Shown piece after piece: positions 11,512 to 23,577 of a DNA stretch of 64,000 nucleotides (positions within the stretch are counted from its first letter, which is position 1; each line of letters opens with the position of its first letter). Source of the stretch: Mesorhabditis belari (taxonomy: Eukaryota; Nematoda; Chromadorea; Rhabditida; Rhabditidae); NCBI GenBank assembly GCA_958450365.1, contig CAUEEP010000915.1:372001-436000 (forward strand), in the 5' to 3' direction. The translations under genes were made by a program, and so were the position numbers. The notes beneath the pieces were generated by a model, which had not been told where the DNA came from, searched no databases, and saw nothing but the letters and a program-made list of their open reading frames with translations.

Positions 11512-12031
11512 TTAGGTTGATGCATAAGTGTTTTTGTTCCTTTTCGTCTGCCGTTTCAAGCCAACAAATGCACCAATTAAACTACGGTTGATTTCATTAG
11601 AAAAACCAATTATTTTTCTGCAAAATAACATTAAAACGGGTTTAAAAATATTTAATGCCTGGATTTTCTTGAGAGTATGAAGTCGGGTAGTCAAAAAGGG
11701 CTAACTCGATGATGCGGTTTAGACACCTTAGCTAAAGAAAACCTATCTTCGTGTCAATAGATAAAAGATAGAGAAAAAAAAGTTTGATATTTCGCCAAAA
11801 TTTCAGAGAAATTCATTCAGCCAATTTTTCCGTAGAGTTTTTTATAGATTTTTACGAAAAAGGCGTTTTTCACTCTCGAATTTGCTTGAAAGTGAACCGA
11901 AATTCATTTAAAAAGATGCAAATTGAACAAAAAAAACACTTTTTTTATAGAGCAAACTATAGATTAATTGGTGAATTTGTTACTTTTTAACAGAAGTACG
12001 AAAAAAACGAAAAGACTTATGCATCAACCTA
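11512..12031. mobile_element. Mariner-type MITE, TAGGTTGATGCATAAG ends
   Basis: The ends are inverted copies of TAGGTTGATGCATAAG, in a TA-rich flank, with a 520-bp non-coding interior. The interior matches, in reverse, the tandem relics at 2740-3115. From 12040 to 12720 the sequence is AT-rich and shows no supported feature. Confidence 0.7.
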
Positions 12032-12727
12032 TTATAAAGAACTTTACTGGTAAGTTTTACAAAATAGATCTAGAATCGAAAACTCAATAGTGAATCGGGA
12101 AAAGAATCTAGTTAAGATTTCACTAGATTTCACAAGTTTATAGCTAAAACAAAGTGTTAAAGATAATCAAATAGTGAAAAAAGCAATCATCTACTTAAAA
12201 TCTAGGCACAATCCTCAAGAACATCATCAATCCAACACAGCTATCTTAGAAATGAGTGATGACACTCGAAAAGTTGTAAATCATTGCAAAAACTCTCTCA
12301 AACATTTCGAAAAAGCGAATAAAATCTAATCTAACCCATTCGCAGAGCGTTGTTTGATGGGAAAATAGTTGAAAAAAAAAAGAAGAGAAAGAAAAAGCGA
12401 AAGTCATTGTTCGTTTGCTCGAGAAAAGTCCCCTTCTTTTTCTAAAGGGAAATCCCCTCGGGTATTCTCCTGATGCATGTCCGTCATCGGTTCTTTATAT
12501 ATAAAAAACCAAAACCCAAAAATGCACTTCAATTGTCTAAGATGGACAAGTGTGAGCAAGGATTTTGGGGAGGATAAATGGAGTAGAGAACGATGGAGTT
12601 GGATAAGTCAAAACGGTCAACTTGACAAGTACAATTACAATAGCTAAAGAATTCTTAGAATTTACGAAATTTCAAATCTTAATCAACAAGGAAACAAAAG
12701 AACTCTTCAATTTTTGTGTTCGATGTA

Positions 12728-13681
12728 TTGGGTTGATGAATTGAAAACTGCCGGACTTTGAACTAAAATTTATTCAACATAAAAGCATCAATTCATTCCA
12801 AATAATTTCCATTATTATTGACGACTTCTGCCCATTTTACAGGCAATTTGCGGATTCCTCTTTCGTAGTAGGATTTTGGTTTTAAATCGAAAAACTTTCA
12901 AAGCCAATTTTGGACTGCTTCTTCCGAATCGAAGTGTTCTCTCGCAGGTTCATTACTCATGATCCGGAATAAATAGTAATCAAAAGGGGCGAGGTCCGGG
13001 CTGTATGGGGAATGCGCCAAAAGTTCCCAAACAAGACTATTTATTTTAGAGCTAATCAGTTTTGCAACATTAGGGGGCGCGTTGTCGTGGATGAGAACGA
13101 TCTTTGACTTGGAGGGGCTATTCTTCTTCAGGGATTCATTCACCTTTCCCAACCGTTCGCTGGATTGGGTTGGTGAATTGAAAACTGCCGGACTTTGAAC
13201 AAATTTATTCAACATAAAACCATCAATTCATTCCAAATAATTTCCATGATTATTGACGACTTCTGCCCATTTTACAGGCAATTTGCGGATTCCTCTTTCG
13301 TAGTAGGATTTTGGTTTGTGTGTGAGACAAGTGTGAGACTCAAAAATGGAGGACTGGAGATGTCCCAGTTTGAGCACTTTCTTCAAAAGAAACCCATTTT
13401 GGTGTCAATAGAAAAGTTGTAGAGAATCAAAAATTAGGCTTATAGCCAAATTTCCAAAAAGATACACTTAGTAGTTTCGCTTAAAATGCAAGTTTTGTGA
13501 AAATTCGTAAATTTGGCATTTCTTGAAAACCAGTTTTTGAATCGTTCTGAAAATTTGGCTATAAGCTTGATTTTTGATTCTCTACAACTTTTCCATTGAC
13601 GCCAAAATGGATTTCTTTTGAAGAAAGTGCTCAAACTGTCACATATGACAATAGCTCGCAGTTTTCAATTCACCAACCCAA
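12728..13681 (-). mobile_element. Composite mariner element with a transposase C-terminal fragment
   Basis: TA-flanked ends start TTGGGTTGATGAATTGAAAA and finish as the inverse. The minus strand at 12898-13140 encodes the C-terminal half of a mariner transposase: VLIHDNAPPN (second catalytic Asp region) and PYSPDLAPFDYYLF (third catalytic Asp). The first catalytic Asp and the N-terminal HTH domain are missing. A second full left terminus starts internally at 13165, so a complete short mariner MITE (13165-13681) sits inside or beside the longer truncated copy. Confidence 0.85.
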
Positions 13682-13853
13682 TAGTTTTCTATAAAGTTAC
13701 CTGCCTTAAAGCTTTATCTAATTTTTACAATCTAATTTTACAATTTAGATATCCTTTTCTTAATCTTTACTTCACAAATTAGATAATTTTTTATTTTACT
13801 AGAAAATCTTTTGTGTTCGATGTATAAACGAGTTGAGCCATTGGAGTCGCTAC

Positions 13854-14080
13854 CTTTTTGAGCCAAATTCCAATGGGAATTCCCTAGCTGAGATTTTGTT
13901 CTCAGCAAACTAACCCTTTATTTGCCAAAGTTCATTCAATTTTTGAGATAATTTGAATTTAAGATTTAAAGAATAAATGAAATGCGAAGAAATGATTCTT
14001 TTACCAATTGTTAATCCATAATGAAGTTTGTCTTCTTCAACGCTGACAACAATAGCGTTTCTACGACGCATTCTTGTCAT
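13854..14080 (-). CDS. Two possible exons of an unrecognised gene
   Basis: On the minus strand an ATG at 14080 opens 25 codons (MTRMRRRNAIVV then SVEEDKLHYGLTI) to a GT donor at 14004. A TTCTCAG-like acceptor leads to 13887-13854 (REFPLEFGSKR in the joining frame) with another GT donor. The phases agree. No further exons could be followed because the mariner composite begins at 13681. No family was recognised, and chance open frames remain possible. Confidence 0.25.
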
Positions 14081-14099
14081 TTAAAATGATAATAAGACA

Positions 14100-15490
14100 G
14101 ACAAGTCAAAAATATAAATATAGATTTGAATATAAATTAGAAATATCGATTTTAATAGAAATTTAGCAGATTTTTGGATGAGCTTTTTCAGGATTTTCAG
14201 CTTTCAAACGCTAACGAAAAATTAGACGTCTAGAGTCTAATTGAGTTCACCAATCCATTAAATAAATGAAACAATGGAAAAATAGTCTGTTATCAAGGCC
14301 AAGAATTTCAAAAAGTTGAATTATTCTAGAGCCAGGCTCTTTTTTTTTTGAAAATACTTCTTTAACGTTATTAAAGATAAGTATTTTCAAAAAAAATCAC
14401 TTGTTTTTAACATTGTTAAAGATATATGGGGATAGTGGGATGGAAAGATCTTTAACAAATGGGGATGGAACAAAAGGAAAGCCTTTCCACCGGCAAAAAT
14501 CACTGTGCCAGAAATTCGAGAAAAACCTTCATTTTTTCGAAATTCAAATGGCTATAACTTTGGGCGTTTTGTCGATTAGCGGTTTTTGAAAACAGTTTCT
14601 GAACGTACATACGTACAACGTATTTTCAGGCCTTTCTTTTGACACCTATCTCATATTGTAACTCGCGAGTAACTTGGGAAGGTTCCCTTGTAAGTTGTTC
14701 CTGGTCACTGAGAACTTGTTAACCTTTTTGTAATGAGAAAATTGGGCTCTTTTAGTCGACGAATCGACGTGAATAGGCAAAAAAGGGGCGCTTTTTTCGC
14801 AAATTTTCATTTAAACAAGTAAAATTCTTTAGTAAATGACTTTAAGATAGACATAGAACTCAAAATGAAAATGGTATTTGAGATTTGGAATAGAAAAGCA
14901 AGGCAACACAAGGAAAAACAAGTCAATCTGTTTACCCTTGACTAAAACAGCGCAAGTTCATATGGAAATTTCTGGTATTTCAGCTAGATAGCTGAATATT
15001 TTGAGTTTAACCACATTAAAACCAAAGTCACCCTTTGCTCTGATCGAGTTCCGCTTCCGAGGCATCAAAATCATCGTTTCAGAATCGGAATCAAAATCCG
15101 AATATGGTAAAGCAGGAATTTTCGTGGAATTTCTTTAGATCCAATAAATGTTCAAATTAATTTACTCTTGAAAAAGTGTGAATAGTGAAGAAGGAATTGA
15201 ATGGATCCAATCTTGAATCTCAAATTCCTTTTTCCTTTCCTTCCATTTTGTCGATCCTAGGAATACATTTTCACCCAAAATCACATTAGTCTCCTTGGAA
15301 AAAAAACCTGAAAAAATTACTGGCCCACTTCCTAAAAACTTTCACAAGCATAAATGCTGGAAAAGACTTTTAAAAAAGATTTGGTGTGATTTGGACTACT
15401 TAACAGCTTGTGATCTTTATTTATAAAGAATAGTTAATAGAATGAAATAATTAAAAATAGATACACGATAATTTTCATGATAATTCCAGT
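14100..15490. other. Intergenic, one possible minus-strand exon
   Basis: Mostly AT-rich sequence without recognised features. At about 15119-15031 the minus strand has an open stretch with a Ser/Asp-rich run (PYSDFDSDSETMILM) followed by a basic run and a GT donor. It could be an isolated exon but does not join in phase to the candidate at 13854-14080. A short palindrome with GAAAATACTT arms is at 14350-14392. Confidence 0.3.
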
Positions 15491-15494
15491 GATA

Positions 15495-15712
15495 CCGTAT
15501 TTTCTCTAATAGTAGTGCACCCCACCGAGCCGAGTTGATGACTATTTTACGGTTCCCAAGCTTTTGCAGAAGCTTAACACTCTAATCCCCCACAAGATCT
15601 CATCGTCAGCTACATTTTACGACCCCACATCGATAGGTTCTGATAAGCGGTTTTCGAGATTTCGAACAATTTAAACGACGATCAGGGTGCACTACTATTA
15701 GAGAGAATACGG
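15495..15712. mobile_element. MITE with CCGTATTTTCTCTAATAGTA ends
   Basis: A TA-flanked 218-bp element whose ends are inverted copies of CCGTATTTTCTCTAATAGTA (one end CCGTATTCTCTCTAATAGTA). It matches 10833-11048 in the opposite orientation along its whole length. It is non-coding. Confidence 0.85.
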
Positions 15713-15974
15713 TACTTGTCAAAAGTTTGGCACCTTTAAGATTCAAGCTATAACATTTTTAAACCGGCTACTCTTGACTAATGCCTTTTGACTAATGACT
15801 AATGCCTTTATAAGAGAAAGCATGCCTGTGTGTCTGTCTGTTCCGCTGTTTTAGAAAAAACGGCTAAACCAATCGATCTGAAAGTTCGACATTGCAAACC
15901 TAACTTTTTGCGTAGTTTCCAAAAATTTAATAATATTTGACACATAATTTGACCGTTTTTCCTAAAAAGCGAAA

Positions 15975-16140
15975 TTAAAGGCCGAGTGGTAGTGCCTCCC
16001 GGCTCCGATCTGCCAATTTGAGCAACGTTGAGCTCGGTTAGTCTCGGGTTCGATCCCGGCCCGATGCAATCTTTTTTGCTTTCTTTGTTTTTGCACTTTT
16101 TGAGTGAGAAAGGTCACGGGTTCGATTCCTCTAGAGGTCA
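15975..16140 (+). repeat. tRNA-like unit(s), class II-like
   Basis: The A-box-like GGCCGAGTGGTAGTGCC at about 15980 is followed about 65 bp later by GGGTTCGATCCCGG, a spacing like that of class II (Leu/Ser) tRNAs. A second B-box, GGGTTCGATTCC, is at about 16117. No acceptor stem closes. Read as degenerate tRNA-derived repeats. Confidence 0.6.
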
Positions 16141-16304
16141 AGAAATAAAATCTACTATATATATAAAAGAGCAGTGTCTGTTCGCCCGTTCGTCCGAGTT
16201 CTCAGCTTCCCATAGGCCGATTTACATGATTTTTAGTTTCCTAGGCTTAGAATTCTATGTAGTTGTGCATCTCATATTTCGTTTTTTTAAAAAGCAAAAG
16301 TCAC

Positions 16305-16375
16305 GACACAGCCGGGAGTCGAACCCAGGTCGTATAGGCCGTAGACAAGCGCGGTACTCACGGTGGACGCGGGCA
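16305..16375 (-). repeat. tRNA-like unit
   Basis: On the minus strand the unit contains CGCGCTTGTCTACGGCC and a B-box GGGTTCGACTCCC. It is a relative of the inverted pair at 5795-6015. A TATATATAAAAGAGCAGTGTC motif followed by CCGTTCG tetramers lies just upstream (about 16156-16195). Confidence 0.65.
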
Positions 16376-17425
16376 AGTGTCTGTCCGTCCGTCCATTCGT
16401 CCATTTTTACGAGCCTTTTCTCAGCGGTCTTTGGGCCAAAAAAACTATGTGTCAATCCCAAAATATCCAGCCAGATCTGGCTGGTAATCTATAAACGATT
16501 GGTGTGCTTGTGTGAGGACTGTCAGCTTTCTCGTAACCGTAAAATTTTTTTGCACTGTTGTGGGTGGATTTGTTTACCTTCACAGATCTCAAAGCTCTCT
16601 TTCTCGCCCAAATGCACACTCAAGATTTTCACAGAAATCAGCTAAAGATAGGAGAGAGAAAGCTTATTCATACAGCAGAATCGGAGTAATGAAAAAGAAA
16701 AGGAGTAATGAAAGATCCAGCCAAGGCTACTGCCATTTTTCTCACCTCTTTCAAATTCTGAAATGAATCACCGATTTTCATTCAAATTTTTTGCTTCACA
16801 TAACCTTTCTTTTTTTTCTGATTATTTCATTTAAAAAGTCAAAATTCTAGCCTATGATTTTCATCGCTACCCCAAAAAAAAACACTATCGTTTGGCGCCA
16901 ATTTTCGAGGAGTGTCACTAGGGAATGGGAAAGGATGACCAAAAAAAAAAAAAAAGAGGTTCTCAGTTGGTGGTTTCCTTCTGGACGATAATTGATGCTT
17001 AATTAAGGGGCATCTCTTTCCCACCACTATCCACAAGTGTTGCTTTTGACTCCTTTTGACACAAAAGAAAAAAGAATCTTCTTTTGATTCACTTCAAAGG
17101 CTCCCCGGTTAGAAGGGGTTTAACCCTCAAAAATAGTTCAATGTCTTCTATTCATCACTTTCTTGTTTTTTTTAAAAGTCTATGAGCAAATCAAGAGCTT
17201 CTAACTAGCATAAGCCAATTGTTTAGAAAGTTACAATGATTTAAATTCTTTGCAAAGTCGTCAAACAGTTTTTTTCTCATTGTTTGAGTTCATTTTGAGT
17301 TCTGTTTTGACTATTAAATCTTCTCTAAGCTTTTCTATTCCATTTTTTTACTATAATTCAAATTTTGAATACTTCTTTCGTTTCTTCAGCATTTTTTTGA
17401 ATCTTATTAGGGAAGGATGGACTAG

Positions 17426-17721
17426 AAGTGCCCTTTCGGCATGAGATCTAGACCATTTTGTAGAAAATTTTACGATGAATTTGATGCTGTATTTTGCAGA
17501 ACGCTTCGCAAACTCGAGTTATTTGACGAAAATGTTTTTGGTATATCCATTTAAGGCATACACTCTCTTGTCAGATGGACCGGTGGTGTGGTGGCTAGTG
17601 TGCCTGCTTGTAAAACCTCCTGCAACCGAGGTTTTCGGGTTTTGCATAAATTGAATACAGCATCAGATTCTCCGTAAAATTCTCTACAAAATGGTCTAGG
17701 TCTTATCCCGAAAGGTACTTC
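17426..17721. repeat. Inverted repeat enclosing a tRNA-like unit
   Basis: The arms of about 90 bp (inner CTACAAAATGGTCTAG motif) are inverted around a central segment with an A-box-like GGTGGTGTGGTGGCTAGTG at about 17581. The B-box is poor (TTCGGGTTTTGC). It is one of several palindromes here that carry tRNA-like sequence. Confidence 0.6.
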
Positions 17722-18366
17722 GAATCCCTAGTTAGTTTTCCTTCTTCTCTGGTTAGTTCTTTGAAATCCGTCAAAAGACTGAAGCCTATGCTTGAGTTTT
17801 ATGACCCATAATGATCGAGCATGACGCTGTAATCTTTCCCGGGGGTCATTCATAACCGAGTGACAAGTGCTGTCCAAGACAGTGAGCATAATATTGATTG
17901 ATAACCGGGATTGAGAAGAAAGAAGGAAAGAAAGAAGGAATGATGGAAGGGAGGAGGGGTATTGTGAGAAACCTGAGAAAAGACAGGCAAATCCCGTAAC
18001 CTCTCTTTTCCCCTTTCCCAGTGGACTGTTCTCTCATTTGCCCTCCAGTCACCAAGTGAATGGATTTTTTGAGAGTAGAGAAAGGGTACGCGTCCCGCTG
18101 GCAAGTTGCCCTTTTCTCTTTCTCTTATATGGGACTCATAAAACGGGTCATCCATGTCCATGCCGTAGACGGAAACTAGCTATTACCTGTAGATTTTCTC
18201 ACTATATAAATCTTGAGAGCAAGTATACCAAATCTTAATGCTTAAAAAGCTTTGATAGCTTTGATAGCTTTGATTTCCTCTTATTAACTACTTTGATTTA
18301 CTTTGATTGACTATTTACTTGATTCAACTTTCATCATCAGCTCATAACACAAAATTCCTTGATTTA
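17722..18366. other. Intergenic, low-complexity purine/pyrimidine runs
   Basis: No gene is supported. A purine-rich GAAGAAAGAAGG run is at about 17911-17945. Overlapping open frames on the minus strand come from that run. Confidence 0.5.
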
Positions 18367-18875
18367 TTGGGTTGGTGAATTGAAAACTGCGGGACTTTGA
18401 ACTAAAATTTATTCGACATAAAACCATCAATTCATTCCAAATAATTTCCATTATTATTGACGACTTCTGCACATTTTACAGGCAATTTGCGGATTCCTCT
18501 TTCGTAGTAGGATTTTGGTTTGTGTGTGAGACAAGTGTGAGACTCAAAAATGGATGTCCCAGCTTGAGCACTTTCTTCAAAAGAAACCCATTTTGGTGTC
18601 AATAGAAAAGTTGTAGAAAATCAAAAATTAGGCTTAAAGCCAAATTTCCAAAAAGATACACTTAATAGTTTCGCTTAAAATGCAAGTTTTGTGAAAATTC
18701 GTAAATTTGGCATTTCTTGAAAACCAGTTTTTGAATCGTTCTGAAAATTTGGATATAAGCTTGATTTTTGTTTCTCTACAACTTTTCCATTGACACCAAA
18801 ATGGGTTTCTTTTGAAGAAAGTGCTCAAACTGTCACTTATGACAATAGCCCGCAGTTTTCAATTCACCAACCCAA
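18367..18875 (-). mobile_element. Mariner-derived MITE (TTGGGTTGGTGAATTG ends), copy
   Basis: TA-flanked, 509 bp, ends TTGGGTTGGTGAATTGAAAA and its inverse. The left part keeps transposase C-terminal codons on the minus strand; the right part is an internal palindrome with AAAGTGCTCAAACTG and ACTTTTCCATTGACACC motifs. The same design is seen at 13165-13681, 40565-41083 and 63309-63827. Confidence 0.85.
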
Positions 18876-18899
18876 TAAAATAACAGCTTTACAGTTTAC

Positions 18900-20735
18900 C
18901 CGCATCACCATTTCATTAGGAGGAATGGGTATTTGACATGATGAGCATTCACTTGAAAATCGATCGATTTATTCTGCTTGAGATTCTTGTAGATTTATTG
19001 TTCAATGATAAATTTGCATTTTTATCGTTTTTGATTTCCTTGACTTTATTTTTTCTAATAATAACTTACTAAACCCTTTTCAAAATCAACTTTGTTATTT
19101 ACAATCGATTTCTCTATCATTCATTTTTAATGCCACAAAATGGGCTCCATAATGGCTGAGGGGTTTCTTCGAGGCCATCTTCAAACGACGAGAAAACAAT
19201 GTGTCCTTCACCTCACCCATTTCCCATCATCCTTCAGAAAAACCACCTTTTTGTTGACTAGTTTAAATCTAAAAACTAAACTAGAACTTAAAAACTAGTA
19301 ACTCTTTAAGCTAAAGGTTAAAATTTGGCAATTTGACAATCTTTCTTTACTCCTATAGCCTCTTCGTTTCATGGAATTTAAAAAAAAAGTAACTCAGATC
19401 TTTCAAAACCCCACAACTTCCTCCATTCCCATATTCATTTATGATTAATTAACTCATCAAAAATTTCATTTCCTTAATAATTCAGCGCCTAAATTTCCAT
19501 GCTAATTTCTAGTTTTTTCAATTTTTTTCTTTCAAATGTTTAAGTGTTATTTTGATCATTTTTGATGAAAAGATTTCCCTCTCAACAATCATTTTTCATT
19601 GTTTTTGTTGAACAAAAGTTTTTGTCAATGTTATGGATAGGCTTTAGAGTCAAAAATTGCTCTTTTTTTCGAGAGGACTTTGGGGATTCCATTAAGATCC
19701 ACTTAAACTTTTGATCTCTCAATCAATCTTCGAGTATCTGATCAACAAAAACTTTGATTATCGGCTCTTCATCTTGTTTTGAAACCAATTGTGCAAAATT
19801 GATTGAATTTTGAGTTGTTTTGTTGATTCAAAACCTTCATAAGTTCTATATTTCTGGAATTTTGGTCACAATTTATAATTTTACCTATAGAGAAGATCTC
19901 TCTCTATAGATCTCTATAGATCTCTTTTCCTCCCTTCTCATCTCCTTATCTTCTTTGTTTTTTAAATAAAAAAAGATTTGACAAAGAAAATGGAGACAAT
20001 GGAACCCTCGACTACAGGCTTACTGGATAAACGCACAACCACTGAGCTAAGGCTGCTTGTAGTCCCGTGAGAAAAAGAAGGTAGAAGAAAGGGGAAAGAA
20101 GATAAATCAAAATTTTAGACTACCATCATTTTCAATGATTTCATGATTGTTCAAGTGATCAAGAGTCTCCTTTCCATTCTTTTCTTTCTTCCAAGAGTGG
20201 AGTGCACATGTCGACTCTTGGAATCGTTTGTTGAGTGATGTGTCGCCAGTTGTCTTCTTTCTCATTCACATTTCTTTTGTTCATCTATCCTCACTTATTT
20301 CTTTTTTGCTTCATTTTCAAAAGCCATACGTGAGTGTGTAATCTAAATTGAATTTAGAGCCCGCTCGAGTTATAAATGGCTATCGATTCCTTTTGTTGAC
20401 TAGATTAGTTTTACTTAACTTTGAATATTCTTTGCCAAATTTTTTCACCAATTTTCTGATATCAATTCAAAAATTAATCGTTTCCTTTATTTTATGGCTT
20501 TTTTGATCGTTCAACCTTGAGCACTTGTGGACAAAAACTTTGCAAAAACGGGGATCGTTTCTGAATTTACGATTTGATTGGCGGATAGTTGTTGTGAGAC
20601 AGAAAAGAAAGGGAAAATAGGTGAGAACGAGTTTTGAATACAACTTGAGTACAGATCTAGCATTGAAATTTCGTTTAAACACTAACATGTAAGCTATGTA
20701 AGCTATGTATGTAAGCTAACACTCTATTTAAAGCT
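18900..20735. other. Intergenic AT-rich DNA with one tRNA-like unit
   Basis: No gene was found. At 19985-20067 the minus strand carries a tRNA-like unit (A-box TTAGCTCAGTGGTTGTGCG, B-box-like GGGTTCCAT), probably degenerate. A TCTCTATAGA repeat is at about 19890-19925. Confidence 0.5.
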
Positions 20736-20739
20736 TATA

Positions 20740-20825
20740 CAGTCACATTTCAATATAGCGAACGTCAAGGAAGCGTTCAAAAAAGTTCGTTATATCGAAG
20801 GGTTCGTTGTATCGAATTTCCACTG
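20740..20825. mobile_element. Short pogo-like MITE
   Basis: An 86-bp TA-flanked element with termini CAGTCACATTTCAATATAGC and ...TTCCACTG. The inner parts (TATAGCGAACGT and GTTCGTTGTATCG) are inverted. It is non-coding. Confidence 0.65.
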
Positions 20826-21300
20826 TATCATAATTAGCTTAACCAAGCCTGAGCTTTATTTTAGAATGCAAAATCGAAAAGAATTAATCTGCTCGCTGAT
20901 TCTCGTGCAATCTTCCAATCAAAACACCTTGATTAGTCGATAATTGAATGCCTAAAGGCAAAATCAAAAAGATTGGGAAATTTTTGTCTTTCATCTTTCT
21001 ATCTCTCTTTCTTTGTCTTTCATCTTTCTATCTCCAATAGCCAATTATGCCTAAAATTGAAAAACAATAAAGAACTGACAATTTTATCCGCGAGATATTT
21101 TTAGCAAATAATTTTTCCTTGAGAAATTCCCCATTTTCACATTTTCCCATTTTTCCTTGATCCTTTCAATGCATTCAAAGCTTTCAATTTCTGTTTTATC
21201 CATTATTATTTCTTTCTAGAAATGGTAACTTGTTATTGATTGCCATTTTCCTATATATCTAATTGCTTTGTTATGGATTCATTGGCTCTACCAGCCAAAT

Positions 21301-21900
21301 GAGGGAAAGGCACCGGGTCAAGGTGGTCTTTCAAAATGAAACCCAGTGTACCTGATAGAACTTTTTACGCTGATTCCGAATCCGGTTTTAGTTTTTCCTG
21401 TAACGTGAGATATTTAGCATACAAAAATTGTGATCCCGATTCGCCTATGTTTAAAAGCTTTCTTTATCATTCCCCAAACATGAGCTTGTCGCGCAGTGGA
21501 CAGTGTGTTAGCCTAAGATTTTTTTACTTTAACGAAAGCAGACATTATTAAAATTTTGAACAATTAGAAGATAAATATTTGGTTCAAAATCGTTTAATTT
21601 TCTTCTTCCGCATAAAGCAAAAAAAATTGTCAGCATTGGGATTTAAACCCAAAGTAAAAACTCGTAGGCTATCCACTGCGCGACAAGCTCACGTTTGGGG
21701 AATGATAAAGAAAGCTTTTAAAAATAAGTGAACCGGGATCAATTTTTGCATGCCAAATATCTCACGTTACAGGAAAAACTAAAAACGGATTCGGAATTAG
21801 CGTAAAACTGTACTTTTTACGTTTTTAGTTCTATTTAGTTTGTTAGTTTTACACTGGGTTTCATTTTGAAAGATCACCTTAACCCGGTGCCTTTCCCTCG
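21301..21900. repeat. 600-bp inverted repeat with tRNA-like sequence in its arms
   Basis: The arms start GAGGGAAAGGCACCGGGT and run about 240 bp with good inverse similarity, including GAAACCCAGTGTA and GATTCCGAATCCG. Inside the arms TGAGCTTGTCGCGCAGTGGA and its inverse resemble a tRNA A-box region, with ATTTAAACCC as a possible B-box on the minus strand. The open frame at 21336-21551 lies within an arm and is not a gene. Confidence 0.75.
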
Positions 21901-21904
21901 TAAG

Positions 21905-23570
21905 GGTAAAATTTAGTTATCAGGCATTTAAATAGACTTGCAAACCTTTATATCATGGTAGGTTATGCAAATTTTTCTGGTTTTATTTTGAGTAAAAGAT
22001 GTTCTCTTCTTTCTGCACTTGATTCTGTTCCTCGAAAAATTCTCGATTGAATGGAGCGGCCGAACATTGATAAGCGAATAATCCTGCCTTCGGCCTTTTT
22101 TCTCTCTCTTTTCACCCCAAACGATCACCCAAAGAAATGGCTTTTCTCATCACAAAATGAATCATTAATACATCTTTTCTAACCATTTTTTTTCTTCCTT
22201 TTTGCTCTTTGCCTAAAAACGATAAATCACACCGAATTCATTTGAAAGCTTTTTGCCGGAAAACAGCGCGATTTTTTGCGCCTAATCTCTTCAAAAACGC
22301 ACAAATTTATGGGAATCCTTATTTTAGCTGATTTAATGTCATAATTCTTTGGTGGAGAACTTGATAACTTGGTTTTAAGTCTTAGAAATCTGTCTCATGT
22401 TTCAAAATTCCCGATTTGATTATTTGATTCATTTTCAGACCAATTTTAGGATTAAAATGAAAGAACTCAAAATTTCTTTTGTGTCTAAATATCTTTGAAA
22501 ACCCCGCTTTTCTTTTACTCTTTTGAATGAATGGAAAGGAAAAAAAGACTGGGTTTTTTTCGTGATTATAAATGAGGACCCTCTCGTTGTGTTAGACAAA
22601 AGAGCAGAAAACAATGGACTCACTTATGAACATCAATGAAATCACTTTCTTTAAAAAAAACTTTTATACTTTTTTAAAGACTATTTGATTGTTTTTTTGT
22701 TTAAATTTTTAAATCTGACTACTCATTATCAGTTTTATTCAGCTTTGAAGTACTTAAAATGCTTTTAAAATGGTTTTAAAATAGTTTTAAAATGCTTTAA
22801 AATCAAACCTTTGTAAAGCAAGCATTGAAAATCATTTTCTCCTCCGCAATTTTGTAAAAAAGTTCTCGAACAACTTGAGACGACCAAGAGGATTTCATAA
22901 GTAAAAGAAGAGAAGTGAAACTCAAGAGAAGTGAAACTTCTTCCTCAAATTTCACTTTTGGCATTTTGAAACTACTTGAGAGAAAGAAAAAAGTTGACAA
23001 GAATTGAAGCGGAAAAAGGAAACACTCCTGTTCATGCATATTTCGGAAATCGAGACGCTCAAACGACTCTTTTCTTTTGAGAAACTTTTTAGCTGAACTT
23101 GAGAGTTACCCATTCTCGTTTTCCTCAAATATTCTCACACCATTCTTTGTGAATTTTTCCAAGACTTTTTTTGTACTTTGCTTTGGCAAAATTTTAAAGC
23201 AATTACTAGCTCGTTTTGGAGTTTTTGAGTACAACGATTGCAACTTTTCATAAATCTTGAGCTTCTTGCAAAGATTTGTATGACTAATAATAGATAATCC
23301 CTTTAATTCAATCTTGATCATCTCTTGAAATCTTTCCCAAATGATTCCTGAAATCTTTCGAAAATCTTTTGACTCTCGATCGAATTTCCGCTCTCTTTTC
23401 TTGTCAAGAATTGCATATCTTGTCTTTTACCCGCCACTAAAAAGAAGGATTCTTTCTTAAAGAACTATTGAGCTTAAAATCATCTCAACTTTCTTTAACT
23501 CCTTTCTCAAAACAGATAAAGTTATAGAACTTTTCAGATCCAGATTCGAATGATAGGGAGATGAGAAAAC
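21905..23570. other. Region upstream of lin-18, no supported gene
   Basis: AT-rich DNA with scattered short open frames lacking splice-consistent continuations or recognisable motifs. It probably contains the lin-18 promoter. No element with clear ends was seen. Confidence 0.45.
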
Positions 23571-23577
23571 GAAGAGA

